From Collinsella intestinalis DSM 13280 (GTDB lineage Bacteria > Actinomycetota > Coriobacteriia > Coriobacteriales > Coriobacteriaceae): DNA of 64,000 nucleotides. Shown here piece by piece: positions 9,777 through 17,837 of the stretch. The notes below the pieces were generated by a model that saw only the letters and a program-made list of their open reading frames with translations, was not told the DNA's origin and ran no database searches. Position 1 is the stretch's first letter, and each line of letters begins with the position of its first letter. Position numbers and translations under genes: made by a program. The stretch is from contig NZ_GG692710.1 in the NCBI RefSeq assembly GCF_000156175.1, forward strand, positions 1,074,278 through 1,138,277, in the 5' to 3' direction.

Positions 9777-10700
9777 TCAGGCGATGCGCCAAACCCCTTC
9801 GTTTTCACAGCAGAACCCCTCGCGTTCCAGATCCGAGAGGATGGACTCGACCAGCTCACGCTCCACCGGAGCTCGGCCTGCATCGCGCTCGGAGGCGCAA
9901 AGCGCCGCGTGCACGGACGGGGCATCCATCCCCTCCCCGAGTTCGCCCGCCGCGAGAAGCATGCGCACGATCTCAGCGCGTTTCTGACGACGGGACCCCT
10001 CGAACTTCGACTGGCGCGTATACGCCTTAGCGCGTCGAGAGGGGTTGGGAACGGTCTTTTTGAGGTACGCACCGTAATCGAGCATCGCGTAATACCAAGA
10101 ACGGGGCGTATCGTCTTCGTCCTGAGGAACGGCGTAAGCACCCAGGAACCCGCCATCGACGTCGATCGATGTTTCGAACGAATCCAGCCCCGCCGGGCAG
10201 GTTGCCTCGACGATGGGAACAAGCTCCTTGTCGGGCACAGACGGCACGTCGGGAAAGAGATGGTGCAGTACCACGGTCCTCACGTTCGTCTCGAGGTACA
10301 CCCCGGGCAGATCGAAGGCGAACGCCCGAATCCCCTGCGCCGTCGCAGGTCCGATGCCGGGCAGGGCGACGAGCTCCTTCACTTCAGTGGGGAAGACGCC
10401 GTCGTAATCGAACGCGATTTGCTCGGCCGCCGCCTTGAGCGCCAACGCACGGCGGTTGTAACCCATGCCCTGCCACGCTGCCAACACCTCGGCTGTACCG
10501 GCTTCGGCGAGGGCGAACACGCTCGGGAACCGGTCCAGCCATTCGACCCAACGGGTCTCCACGCGCGCCACCTGCGTTTGTTGCAACATGACCTCGGACA
10601 GCCATATCTCATACGGATCGCGCGTGCGGCGCCACGGAAGGTCGCGATACAGACGAACCCCTTCCGTCCTCACAAGCGTACGGAAGGGGTTCATGTCCAT
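9777..10700 (-). CDS. MutY-like HhH-GPD adenine glycosylase lacking the Fe-S cluster
   Basis: This 307-residue base-excision-repair protein resembles A/G-specific adenine glycosylase. WLSEVMLQQTQV contains the catalytic Glu (E36), and LPGIGPATAQGI is the helix-hairpin-helix. Two features depart from canonical MutY. First, the position of the catalytic Asp (usually in a DGNV context) reads LETNVRTV, putting Glu at 137. Second, the C-terminal four-Cys [4Fe-4S] motif is absent, replaced by a YGAYLKKTVPNPSRRAKAY...SKFEGSRRQKR tail, and there is no NUDIX-like MutT domain. From memory of the family, this matches the Fe-S-free MutY-like branch. AAGGAG precedes the ATG. It lies 24 bp from the Rrf2 regulator in the same direction. 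Confidence 0.82.
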   Translation of the reverse strand: MDMNPFRTLVRTEGVRLYRDLPWRRTRDPYEIWLSEVMLQQTQVARVETRWVEWLDRFPSVFALAEAGTAEVLAAWQGMGYNRRALALKAAAEQIAFDYDGVFPTEVKELVALPGIGPATAQGIRAFAFDLPGVYLETNVRTVVLHHLFPDVPSVPDKELVPIVEATCPAGLDSFETSIDVDGGFLGAYAVPQDEDDTPRSWYYAMLDYGAYLKKTVPNPSRRAKAYTRQSKFEGSRRQKRAEIVRMLLAAGELGEGMDAPSVHAALCASERDAGRAPVERELVESILSDLEREGFCCENEGVWRIA

Positions 10701-10724
10701 GCGTGCTCCTTAAGGGCGAGCAGC

Positions 10725-11207
10725 TTACTTGCCGCACACCTTCCCACACGACGCGTATTCGACAAAGCGGTCGCGGTCGGTGAATTTAACGTCAACAGCG
10801 GGATATTGACGGTGATTGACGACATCGTCAAGCGTCACAGAATCAAGGTAGTCGCGCAGCAACTCCTGAGCACCGGCCCAGATGGGGTGATAGCAGCAGC
10901 ACTCCATACGCGGGCACATGCCCTCCTCGGCAGTGCAGTCGTTCATGACGAGCGGGCCCTGCACAGCCTCGACGATCTGTCGAATGGTGATCTCGGACGG
11001 CTTGAGGCGCAAGCGCATACCGCCGCGCACGCCACGCAAGCTCTCCACGATGCCGGCCTGAACCAGACCGTGCTGAATCGAGCGAGCGAAAGAATACGGG
11101 ACATCCACCGCCTCGGCGGCGGTACGGACCGACAGAAGGCTCTTGTTACCTTCGGCAAGCATCGCCAGCATTCGGAGGGCGTAATCGGTTTTGCGGGAGA
11201 TATCCAT
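10725..11207 (-). CDS. Rrf2-family transcriptional regulator with Cys-rich sensor segment
   Basis: A 160-residue DNA-binding regulator related to IscR and NsrR. The N-terminal winged helix (MDISRKTDYALRMLAMLAE, then VPYSFARSIQHGLVQAGIVES, then GVRGGMRL) is typical. A segment around residues 91-105 holds five Cys (DCTAEEGMCPRMECCCYH) and there are two more near the C-terminus (SCGKVCGK), consistent with an Fe-S cluster sensing redox, NO or Fe-S status. The start at 11207 has AAGGAG about ten bases upstream; the longer frame begins in sequence without coding character. The upstream AT-rich stretch (11280-11390) probably carries its promoter. Confidence 0.88.
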   Translation of the reverse strand: MDISRKTDYALRMLAMLAEGNKSLLSVRTAAEAVDVPYSFARSIQHGLVQAGIVESLRGVRGGMRLRLKPSEITIRQIVEAVQGPLVMNDCTAEEGMCPRMECCCYHPIWAGAQELLRDYLDSVTLDDVVNHRQYPAVDVKFTDRDRFVEYASCGKVCGK

Positions 11208-11390
11208 CTCAATAAACTCCTTGCTGGGCTTCACGCCACTCGACCGCAGGTTAAAACACAATCAGTATGAACACGGGCGCCCCGAGAAGACCCCCTATCA
11301 ATTTATATCAGTTTTTTTCATCAACTATACAACGTTTGACGAAAGACGTCCTTTTGGGAACTCATATACTTTAAGACTTAAATCTAACGC

Positions 11391-11419
11391 AAAAAGCCCC
11401 GTCAGACGACGAGGCTTTA
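11391..11419 (-). terminator. Terminator after tRNA-Asp
   Basis: An 11-bp stem (AAAGCCTCGTC with GACGGGGCTTT, one G-U pair) with a 4-nt loop, followed by a T-run in the minus direction, starting 8 bp past the tRNA 3' end. Confidence 0.85.
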
Positions 11420-11426
11420 ATTGCGA

Positions 11427-11504
<78 letters not shown>

Positions 11505-11542
11505 AGGCAGGCAATTCGCTTGTGCTCCTTGCTGCGGGGATT

Positions 11543-11572
11543 AGTATACACAGAGAACAACGATGGACGCAA
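11543..11572 (-). promoter_or_regulatory. tRNA-Asp promoter
   Basis: Minus-strand -35 TTGCGT and -10 TATACT with an 18-bp spacer, about 40 bp before the tRNA. An A/T tract sits directly upstream of the -35 and resembles an UP element. Confidence 0.7.
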
Positions 11573-11710
11573 GAACTTTTTTCAAAAAAATTTTCCCGTT
11601 GCCCAATGGATATAAAACCGCAGGTCAGATGCGATAAAACTCGCCTTAAACAGGCTTCTTCGCGCCGATGAGCGTAAAACTTTTTCTCTAAACCCATCGC
11701 CCATCTAAGA

Positions 11711-11739
11711 AAAAAGGGCCGCGCACATGCGCAGCCCCT
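11711..11739 (-). terminator. Terminator after the phosphoesterase operon
   Basis: A hairpin (GGGGCTGCGC, ATGT, GCGCGGCCCT) followed by TTTTTT in the minus direction, directly past the stop of the phosphoesterase gene. It ends the leftward transcript that begins upstream. Confidence 0.85.
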
Positions 11740-11741
11740 CC

Positions 11742-12197
11742 CTATAAATCGATGATCTCGACCGAGAGAACTCGGCCCGCCTCCGCCATCAAACGCGCGA
11801 TGGTGGGCCCGCGCATGCCGCGCGGCAATGAAGCCGATCCCGGATTGATCACCAAGCACCCATCAAGACGCTCGATCATGGCGCGGTGCGTGTGACCGCA
11901 CACGGCCACGTCGACGTCACCCAAAGGCAGCCGCTCGCGGAAGTGCGATACCGCGAAACGCAGGCCCTCGTACGTGAACTCGTTCAAACGAACGACCTCG
12001 GGGCCGTACGCGTAAAAGCCATCATTGTTGCCGAGCACGCCGCGAATGGCAGGCACGCTCACCTCAAGCTCGGCCCAATTGGACTCCGATGTGATATCCC
12101 CTGCATGGATCAACAGATCGCACCCGTCAATCTCACGCTTGAGCTCCGGTGCGAGATAGCCGTGCGTATCCGAGACGATGTCGATGCGGCGCGCCAT
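11742..12197 (-). CDS. YfcE/MJ0936-type metallophosphoesterase
   Basis: A small 151-residue calcineurin-like phosphodiesterase with all metal-binding motifs: SDTHG (residues 9-13), HAGD, GNND and CGHTH. Such enzymes hydrolyse phosphodiesters with Mn or Zn; the natural substrate is unknown. Its start overlaps the stop of the LytTR regulator by one base (TAATG), so it is translationally coupled to that gene. A strong terminator follows. Confidence 0.9.
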   Translation of the reverse strand: MARRIDIVSDTHGYLAPELKREIDGCDLLIHAGDITSESNWAELEVSVPAIRGVLGNNDGFYAYGPEVVRLNEFTYEGLRFAVSHFRERLPLGDVDVAVCGHTHRAMIERLDGCLVINPGSASLPRGMRGPTIARLMAEAGRVLSVEIIDL

Positions 12198-12925
12198 TAC
12201 AGATTCAACGCCTTCTTGAGCGGAACCACACGGCGACGGCTCACGGGGATACGCTCATCTACGCCGCTCACGCCGAGCTGGATGGCGCCGGAAGGCACGG
12301 TCTCGACATCTTCGACGTTGACAAGGTTCACGATATATCGGCGATGCACGCGGAAGAAGCCGAACTCGCCCAGCTTGGACTCGAACTGCGCGAGCGAGGT
12401 GGTGGACAGATAGCGATCGTCCTCCGTGAAGATGCAGGAGTAATCGTCCTTGGCCATGATGAAGCGGATCTGATCGACCGGGATGAGAACCTTGCGACCG
12501 CCCTTTTCCACCGGGATACGCTCGATGTTGGTTGGCTTGGCCACAGGCTCGACCGGCACCGGCTTGGCGCGAGCGATGACCTTCTCGATCGCGCGGTCCA
12601 AACGGGCCTCCTCGACCGGCTTCATGAGATAGTCGACCGCATCCACGTCGAACGCCTCGACCGCATGGTCGCTGTAGGCGGTCACGAATACAATCGCAGG
12701 CGGATTCTTGAGCTTATAGAGGGCCTCGGCAAGCTGCAGACCCGACGCTCCGGGCATCGAGATATCCAGGAACACGACGTCGACCCTCGTCCCCATGAGC
12801 ATCTCGATGGCGGAGCGGACGCTCGACGCCTCGGTGATGGAGCCGATCTTGCCCGTCTGCTCCAAGAGGAAACGCAGCTCAGAGCGCGCAGGGGCCTCGT
12901 CATCGACGATCATCGCACGTAGCAT
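12197..12925 (-). CDS. LytTR-family response regulator
   Basis: A 242-residue regulator. The N-terminal receiver domain has the acidic pair VDDE (8-11), phospho-acceptor Asp in VFLDISMPG (about 54) and the conserved Lys in MKP. The C-terminal LytTR DNA-binding domain includes ISFIMAKDD-like strands, FFRVHRRYIVN and RRRVVPLKKAL. It lies 72 bp after its partner kinase and is closely similar in layout to the regulator at 57.8 kb. Members often control cell-wall or peptide-uptake genes; the target here is not visible. Confidence 0.93.
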   Translation of the reverse strand: MLRAMIVDDEAPARSELRFLLEQTGKIGSITEASSVRSAIEMLMGTRVDVVFLDISMPGASGLQLAEALYKLKNPPAIVFVTAYSDHAVEAFDVDAVDYLMKPVEEARLDRAIEKVIARAKPVPVEPVAKPTNIERIPVEKGGRKVLIPVDQIRFIMAKDDYSCIFTEDDRYLSTTSLAQFESKLGEFGFFRVHRRYIVNLVNVEDVETVPSGAIQLGVSGVDERIPVSRRRVVPLKKALNL

Positions 12926-12997
12926 ATAAATCGATTACCTTTCATTCCTACAAATGGGACCCGGCACAGGCGCCGTCCGTACGGTCTCGTACCCATT

Positions 12998-14377
12998 CTA
13001 CCCCTCGTCGTACATACTACCCTCAAGATCGAGATGCAGGCGAACGGCGGTTCCATGTCCGGGCTCGGACTCGACGCTCGTGCGCGACTTGGGCCCGTAG
13101 AAGCGCTTGATGCGCTCAGATATGTTGTGCATGGCAACGCCCGCGCCACCGCCCTGGGGTGCATTAGGGTCGGGAGGTGTCACCGATTGGTCGAACAGGC
13201 GCATGGCGGTCTGCTCGTCCATGCCCACGCCGTCGTCGGCGACCTCGATGGACACCGCGCGATTCCCCGCCATGGCAACGGTGATGGAGATGCCGAGCGG
13301 CCCCTCGTCGGGCATGGCATGGCGCACGGCGTTCTCCACCAGCGGCTGGATGACGAACGCGGGAATCTGCATGTCCTCCGCGTCCTCGTCCACATTGGTG
13401 GTCACGACGATACGGTCCTCACCAAAGCGAGCCTTCTCGAACTTCAGGTAGCGCAACGTCTGGGCGATCTCTCGCTTGACGGGAATGAGCTGGCCGGAGT
13501 TCTCGAGCGTGGCGCGGTAGAACTGGGAGAACTCGCGCAGGAGCTCGCGAGCCCGCAGGGGCTCGGTACGGGTGAGCGCCGCGATGGTGTTCAGCGTGTT
13601 GAACAGGAAATGCGGGTTGATCTGGGCTTGCAGCGCGCGGATCTCGGCGCGGGCGGTGAGCTCGGACTGGCGCTCGAGCTCGTGCACCGTGAGCTGGGTG
13701 GAGAGCAGCTCGGCAAAACCCGATGCCAATGCATACTGGGTGCGGTTGACATGGCGCGGGGAGCGGAAATAGAACTTAAGCGTTCCCACCGCCTGCCCGC
13801 GCACCATGAGCGGCGCGATGATGCCCGCCGGAATGTGGCGGCGGCGTCCCCGCTCGCCGCGCACGTCCATCACGTTGGTGAAGGACTGGGCGATGCCGTG
13901 ATCGATGACATAGCGCGTGGCGGGGGTGTGAATGGACGATCCCGCCGGAAAATCCTCAGAGAGCTCGCCCACGCAAGCGAGGACGACCTCGCGGTCGGTG
14001 ACGGCGATGGTCATCGCACGGGTATGCGGCAGCAGGCGGCGGCAGATCTGCTCGGCGCTCTCGGGCGTGAGGCCACAGGTGATGTCCTCGAGCATCTCGG
14101 ACGCGACGGCGAGCGTCTGCTCGGTGTACTGGGAGCGCAACGTGTCAGGCGTGAGGAACGCATAGATGAACGCGAGGACCAAGATCACGAGCAGCGTGAG
14201 CGCCGCGAGGGTCGTGATCGATTCGACGCCCGTGAGGATGGCGTGGCCGAACAGGCAGACCAACGCGAAAATCGCCATCGCGCTCAACAGGCGTATGGCG
14301 GGAAGCGCATCGACAGGGGCCAGGCCGCGCGCATCGGCGGCGATTCGGGCGCTCGCCCGCATATCTTGCTTGTTCAT
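12998..14377 (-). CDS. LytS-like sensor histidine kinase
   Basis: A 459-residue kinase with two N-terminal membrane helices (about 27-50 and 56-76), a GAF-like sensor region (about 85-225) and the His_kinase module with RAEIRALQAQINPHFLFNTLN (phospho-acceptor H256). The N-box VENAVRHAM and G-boxes DDGVGMD and GGGAGVAMHNI follow. It overlaps the glycosyltransferase stop by one base (TAATG) and precedes its LytTR partner. The signal is unknown; only two transmembrane helices with almost no external loop argue for a cytosolic or membrane-embedded cue. Confidence 0.92.
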   Translation of the reverse strand: MNKQDMRASARIAADARGLAPVDALPAIRLLSAMAIFALVCLFGHAILTGVESITTLAALTLLVILVLAFIYAFLTPDTLRSQYTEQTLAVASEMLEDITCGLTPESAEQICRRLLPHTRAMTIAVTDREVVLACVGELSEDFPAGSSIHTPATRYVIDHGIAQSFTNVMDVRGERGRRRHIPAGIIAPLMVRGQAVGTLKFYFRSPRHVNRTQYALASGFAELLSTQLTVHELERQSELTARAEIRALQAQINPHFLFNTLNTIAALTRTEPLRARELLREFSQFYRATLENSGQLIPVKREIAQTLRYLKFEKARFGEDRIVVTTNVDEDAEDMQIPAFVIQPLVENAVRHAMPDEGPLGISITVAMAGNRAVSIEVADDGVGMDEQTAMRLFDQSVTPPDPNAPQGGGAGVAMHNISERIKRFYGPKSRTSVESEPGHGTAVRLHLDLEGSMYDEG

Positions 14378-15561
14378 TAACGCTCCAACAGGGCACGCAG
14401 CCCCTCGTCGCCCGCGAGACCGGCCACGATACTCGGCCAGAAGCTCACAAAGCGCAGATAATCATCTTGATGCTCGCGCGCATGCTCGCGCGCCTCGTCT
14501 ATCCCATGGCGATAGACGCGCCAATATCCACGATGCTCGCGGGTGAACAGGGCGCGGACCAGCGCGGTCTTGCGCACGCGGTCGTCCAGCCCATCCGAGA
14601 TCCACGGGCCCGGATAAGGCATGAGCGAGGCGGCCGTGACCGATGTGATGTCGGGTCGGCGCGCGGCGCTGGCGAGCTTGGCGCGCTCGTAGTACCAGCG
14701 GTACACGTTTTGCATGAAACGCGGCGCGTACTCGGCCTGGTGGGGCGGCAGATGCTTGACCACCCAGGCGTTGTCGAACCACACGTCCATACCGGCGAGG
14801 CGCATGTTGAACAGGAAGTCCAGGTCCTCACCGCGAGTGATGAACGGATCGAAGGACACGCGGCGAAACGCCCGCGCGTGCACGGCAAAGCAACCGCCGC
14901 ACACGTAATTCGAACGCGAGATGCGCGTGCCCGAAAGAGCACGCTCCATCCAACGGTTGAACTCGATGCGCTTGGTCCACCAGCGATTGGTGAGACCGTT
15001 CTTCTTCGTGGTGTCGGCCAGGGGCGAGCCAGCCTCGTTGTAAAAGTAGCCGCTCTTGGCGAGGATGGGCAGGCGCTGGCGCGTCTCATGCCCCAGGCCG
15101 TACAGGGCCTTCTCCAAGAAATCGGGGGCGAGCACCACTTCGTCGTCGTCCAAGAACACCACGGCGTCATGGCCGAGAATAGCGGCGCAGACCAAGCCCA
15201 TGTTGCGAATGGCGCCGTAGCCGCGCAGGGACACGCCCTCGCCACGCACCTTGGGCGCGATCGCGGCGACACGGTCCATGATGACCGAGGCCTCGCGGTT
15301 GGTGACGAGCGTCACCTCGAGCGAGGGATGGTCCTCGATGATTCCATGGACGCGCTCGGCGATGCGCTCCGTGAGCTGCTGGGGGCAGACGAGCAGCACG
15401 ATGATGCGGCCGATGTTCCTGACCTGCTCGAGGGAGGCCAGGCAGCGATCGAGCTCGGGGCGCGCGGAGCCCACCTCGGAAGCGTGATCATACGCCCCCG
15501 GCGATTCGAGATCGGCGGAATCGCCCGCCCAATAGCTCGGTATCACGATGGTTGGATTCAT
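14377..15561 (-). CDS. Family 2 glycosyltransferase
   Basis: A 394-residue GT-A fold enzyme without transmembrane segments. It begins with NPTIVIPSYWAG, the nucleotide-sugar binding region, and holds the metal-binding acidic motif VVFLDDDEVVLAPDF (about 135-149). FDPFITRGEDLDFLFNMRLAG is the expected ED acceptor-side motif. The start has GGGGAGGG eight bases upstream. It leads the GT, LytS, LytTR, phosphoesterase run with one-base overlaps at both ends of that kinase block. Donor and acceptor sugars cannot be told from sequence. Confidence 0.85.
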   Translation of the reverse strand: MNPTIVIPSYWAGDSADLESPGAYDHASEVGSARPELDRCLASLEQVRNIGRIIVLLVCPQQLTERIAERVHGIIEDHPSLEVTLVTNREASVIMDRVAAIAPKVRGEGVSLRGYGAIRNMGLVCAAILGHDAVVFLDDDEVVLAPDFLEKALYGLGHETRQRLPILAKSGYFYNEAGSPLADTTKKNGLTNRWWTKRIEFNRWMERALSGTRISRSNYVCGGCFAVHARAFRRVSFDPFITRGEDLDFLFNMRLAGMDVWFDNAWVVKHLPPHQAEYAPRFMQNVYRWYYERAKLASAARRPDITSVTAASLMPYPGPWISDGLDDRVRKTALVRALFTREHRGYWRVYRHGIDEAREHAREHQDDYLRFVSFWPSIVAGLAGDEGLRALLER

Positions 15562-15605
15562 GCGCCCTCCCCTCGGCTAACATCTCGAGCGGAAGCGCCT
15601 GTAAT

Positions 15606-15628
15606 CGCGCGCCGATTCACGGCGCGCG
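15606..15628 (-). terminator. Perfect 9-bp hairpin between QueT and glycosyltransferase
   Basis: CGCGCGCCG, 5-nt loop, CGGCGCGCG, 23 bp past the QueT stop. There is no T-run, so termination is uncertain. Confidence 0.4.
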
Positions 15629-15651
15629 GTGCGAGCGAACTCCCGCAGCTA

Positions 15652-16290
15652 TTACCTGTTTGTACCCGTTTGCGCGAGTTCACGCTTGATGAGCGGCGTT
15701 TTTGCCAGCGAACGGGCAAGCGGATACCCCAACAGATACATGATAACCGCTTCACCCAGCCCCGTGGTCACCAACCCGAAGAGATACATAAGCGGATAGG
15801 TACCATCTAGCGAGATGGACGTGAAGGGAATGGTGTAAAAGCCGATCCCCTGCAGCAACAGAGGAAGATACGCCGGAACGATGAGGGCGTTGGCCAGCAC
15901 CGGGCCCATGAGCGCGATCGCCGGACGACGGCGCAGCTTCCAGGTGATGGACGCGCCAACGAATGTGGCGAGGGAGCCGAACGCCACGTCGAGCATGCCG
16001 AGCATGCCCGTACCGGACAGGGCGATGTTGGCGATATTGGCGATGGCGCAGCCCAGGGTAAGCCCCGGAACGGCCGCAGGCGTGAACAGGGCCAAGACGC
16101 ACAGGGCTTCGCTCACGCGGAACTGGATGGGGCCCCAGGCGAGACTGCCCAAAAACATCACTGTGACAAGCGTGGCGGCGGCGTACACGGCCGCGATCAT
16201 GCCCACGCGCGCGATGTAATGCGTGTCACGCGAGCGCACGGGGGCCTCACCCGTCATGACGGAAGGGGTGTTCTTGCTGTTCTGTTCCAT
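15652..16290 (-). CDS. queT: QueT-type ECF transporter S component
   Basis: A 212-residue membrane protein of about six helices. The family hallmark is near the first helices (GPIQFRVSEALCVLALF), followed by LTLGCAIANI and GPVLANALIVPAYLP. QueT proteins are substrate-binding S components, predicted to import a queuosine precursor and to borrow an ECF energising module, such as the EcfA/EcfT at 38.6-41.0 kb. The ATG at 16290 (MEQNSK) has GAAGG eleven bases upstream; 16299 is an alternative. I could not identify a preQ1 riboswitch in the leader, only the hairpin at 16314. Confidence 0.85.
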   Translation of the reverse strand: MEQNSKNTPSVMTGEAPVRSRDTHYIARVGMIAAVYAAATLVTVMFLGSLAWGPIQFRVSEALCVLALFTPAAVPGLTLGCAIANIANIALSGTGMLGMLDVAFGSLATFVGASITWKLRRRPAIALMGPVLANALIVPAYLPLLLQGIGFYTIPFTSISLDGTYPLMYLFGLVTTGLGEAVIMYLLGYPLARSLAKTPLIKRELAQTGTNR

Positions 16291-16313
16291 GTTCTTCATC
16301 ACCTTCAAAGAAT

Positions 16314-16347
16314 CGGAGGGCTTTGCTGTTGCTCGCAAAGCCCTCCG
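16314..16347 (-). terminator. Strong 13-bp hairpin between MFS gene and queT
   Basis: A perfect stem (CGGAGGGCTTTGC with GCAAAGCCCTCCG) around an 8-nt loop, followed by ATTCTTT. It ends only 24 bp before the queT ATG, so it could be the MFS terminator or an attenuator in the queT leader. A second GC hairpin (CCCCGC...GCGGGG) lies just upstream. Confidence 0.55.
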
Positions 16348-16402
16348 CAAAGGTGACCGATGTCATCCCCCGCACCGGACGGCGCGGGGCACAGGCAAGC
16401 GC

Positions 16403-17665
16403 TTAGACGCGCGCCTCCTGCATGCGGGAGAGCTTTACTAGCATGACCAAACCCACTACCAGCAAGATCCCGATGGAAAGCACTCCTAAAGAAGGATCAT
16501 GCGTGAGCGAGGTCACGACAGATACTAGCAGAGTACCCATGACAGATGCGTAACGTCCGAAAATATCAAAGAAGCCGTAATACTCGTTGGAGCGCTCTTT
16601 GGGGATGAGACGACCGAAGTAGCTGCGAGAAAGCGCCTGGACGCCACCCTGGAACATGCCCACCAGGACGGCCAAGATCCAAAACTCCGCAGCGGACTTG
16701 AGGAAGAAGGCGGCAAACAGCACGATGCCCACATAGGCCGCCACCGCGACGATGATCATGCGCAAGGTGCCCACGCGGCCGGCGAGCTTTCCGTAGATGA
16801 TCGCCGAGGGGAAGGCCACGAACTGCGTGACGAGAAGCGCCAGTACGAGCTGGGTGGAGTCGATGCCAAGGGCGGCTCCGTAGCTGGTAGCCATGGAGAT
16901 GACCGTGTGGACGCCGTCGATGTAGAAGAAGAACGCGACCATGAAGACGAGCAACACGCGGTCGTGCATGATGCTGCGCATGGTGTCGGCCAGGCCCTTG
17001 AACGTGTTCTTGATGTTGTGGACCACGCCGCTCACGCTCTCGTCGCGCTCCTTGCCAAAGCGCTGCTGATACGTGCGCAGCAGCGGAACGGTGAAGGCGA
17101 GCCACCACAAGGCGGTGATGATGAAGCAGATGCGCGTGCAGGTGAGGGTGTCCAGGCCGAGCATACCCGGGCCGGCGAAGATCAGGGCGATGCATGCCAT
17201 GAACGGTATGGTAGAGCCAACGTAGCCCCAGGCAAAACCGGAGCTCGACACCGCGTCCATGCGTTCATCGGTGGTGACGTCGGTGAGCATGGCGTCGTAG
17301 AACGTCATCGACGAGTTGAGGCCGATGGTGCACAGCACATACACTACCAAGAACGGCAGCGCCCCCATGGGGATTGCCTCGACCATGCACAAGATGACAC
17401 CGGTGAAGAAAAAGCCCGTGAAGAACTTGATCTTATTGCCCGCATAATCGGCCAGCGAACCCAGGATGGGCATGAGCAGGGCCACCACAAGAGAGGCGAC
17501 CGTCTGGGCATTGGCCCAGGCGGTCACCAGCTCCGCCGGGTGCGCGCCGGTGTTGATGGCGTTGAAGTAGATGGGCACGACAGCGGTGTTCAGCAGGACG
17601 AGGGCGGAATTGCCCACGTCGTACATGACCCAGTTGCGCTCCATCTTGGTGTATTTGAGTGCCAT
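16403..17665 (-). CDS. MFS transporter, UMF1/Atg22-like family
   Basis: A 420-residue protein with about twelve hydrophobic helices. The N-terminal ERNWVMYDVGNSA signature and the FYDAMLTDVTTDERMDAVSSSGFAWGY loop are typical of the UMF1 group of major facilitator proteins. The C-terminal half has LSRSYFGRLIPKERSNEYYGFFDIFGRYASV, also characteristic. The substrate is unknown; small neutral or sugar-like solutes have been suggested for relatives. GGGAAGGG lies before the ATG. Transcription probably ends at one of the hairpins ahead of queT. Confidence 0.85.
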   Translation of the reverse strand: MALKYTKMERNWVMYDVGNSALVLLNTAVVPIYFNAINTGAHPAELVTAWANAQTVASLVVALLMPILGSLADYAGNKIKFFTGFFFTGVILCMVEAIPMGALPFLVVYVLCTIGLNSSMTFYDAMLTDVTTDERMDAVSSSGFAWGYVGSTIPFMACIALIFAGPGMLGLDTLTCTRICFIITALWWLAFTVPLLRTYQQRFGKERDESVSGVVHNIKNTFKGLADTMRSIMHDRVLLVFMVAFFFYIDGVHTVISMATSYGAALGIDSTQLVLALLVTQFVAFPSAIIYGKLAGRVGTLRMIIVAVAAYVGIVLFAAFFLKSAAEFWILAVLVGMFQGGVQALSRSYFGRLIPKERSNEYYGFFDIFGRYASVMGTLLVSVVTSLTHDPSLGVLSIGILLVVGLVMLVKLSRMQEARV

Positions 17666-17814
17666 GCCAGCGGCCCTTCCCGTCGGTTCCTAACGCTGCT
17701 TTAAGCAAGTATCGTAATGATACGGCACGCCACGTTAAGGCTCGGTAAGTATTCGGCCAAACGGTCGCAAGGCAGTGCAACGGGCCTCACGTGGGGGCCC
17801 ACTTGGTGGCCCAC

Positions 17815-17833
17815 TTGGGGACAGGTACAGATT
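17815..17833 (-). repeat. Dispersed 19-bp 3'-end repeat, copy A
   Basis: On the minus strand AATCTGTACCTGTCCCCAA starts 4 bases past the stop of the ABC exporter gene. Near-identical copies lie at 27491 and 56703, each just downstream of, or in the intergenic region after, a minus-strand gene. Confidence 0.7.
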
Positions 17834-17837
17834 GCAA

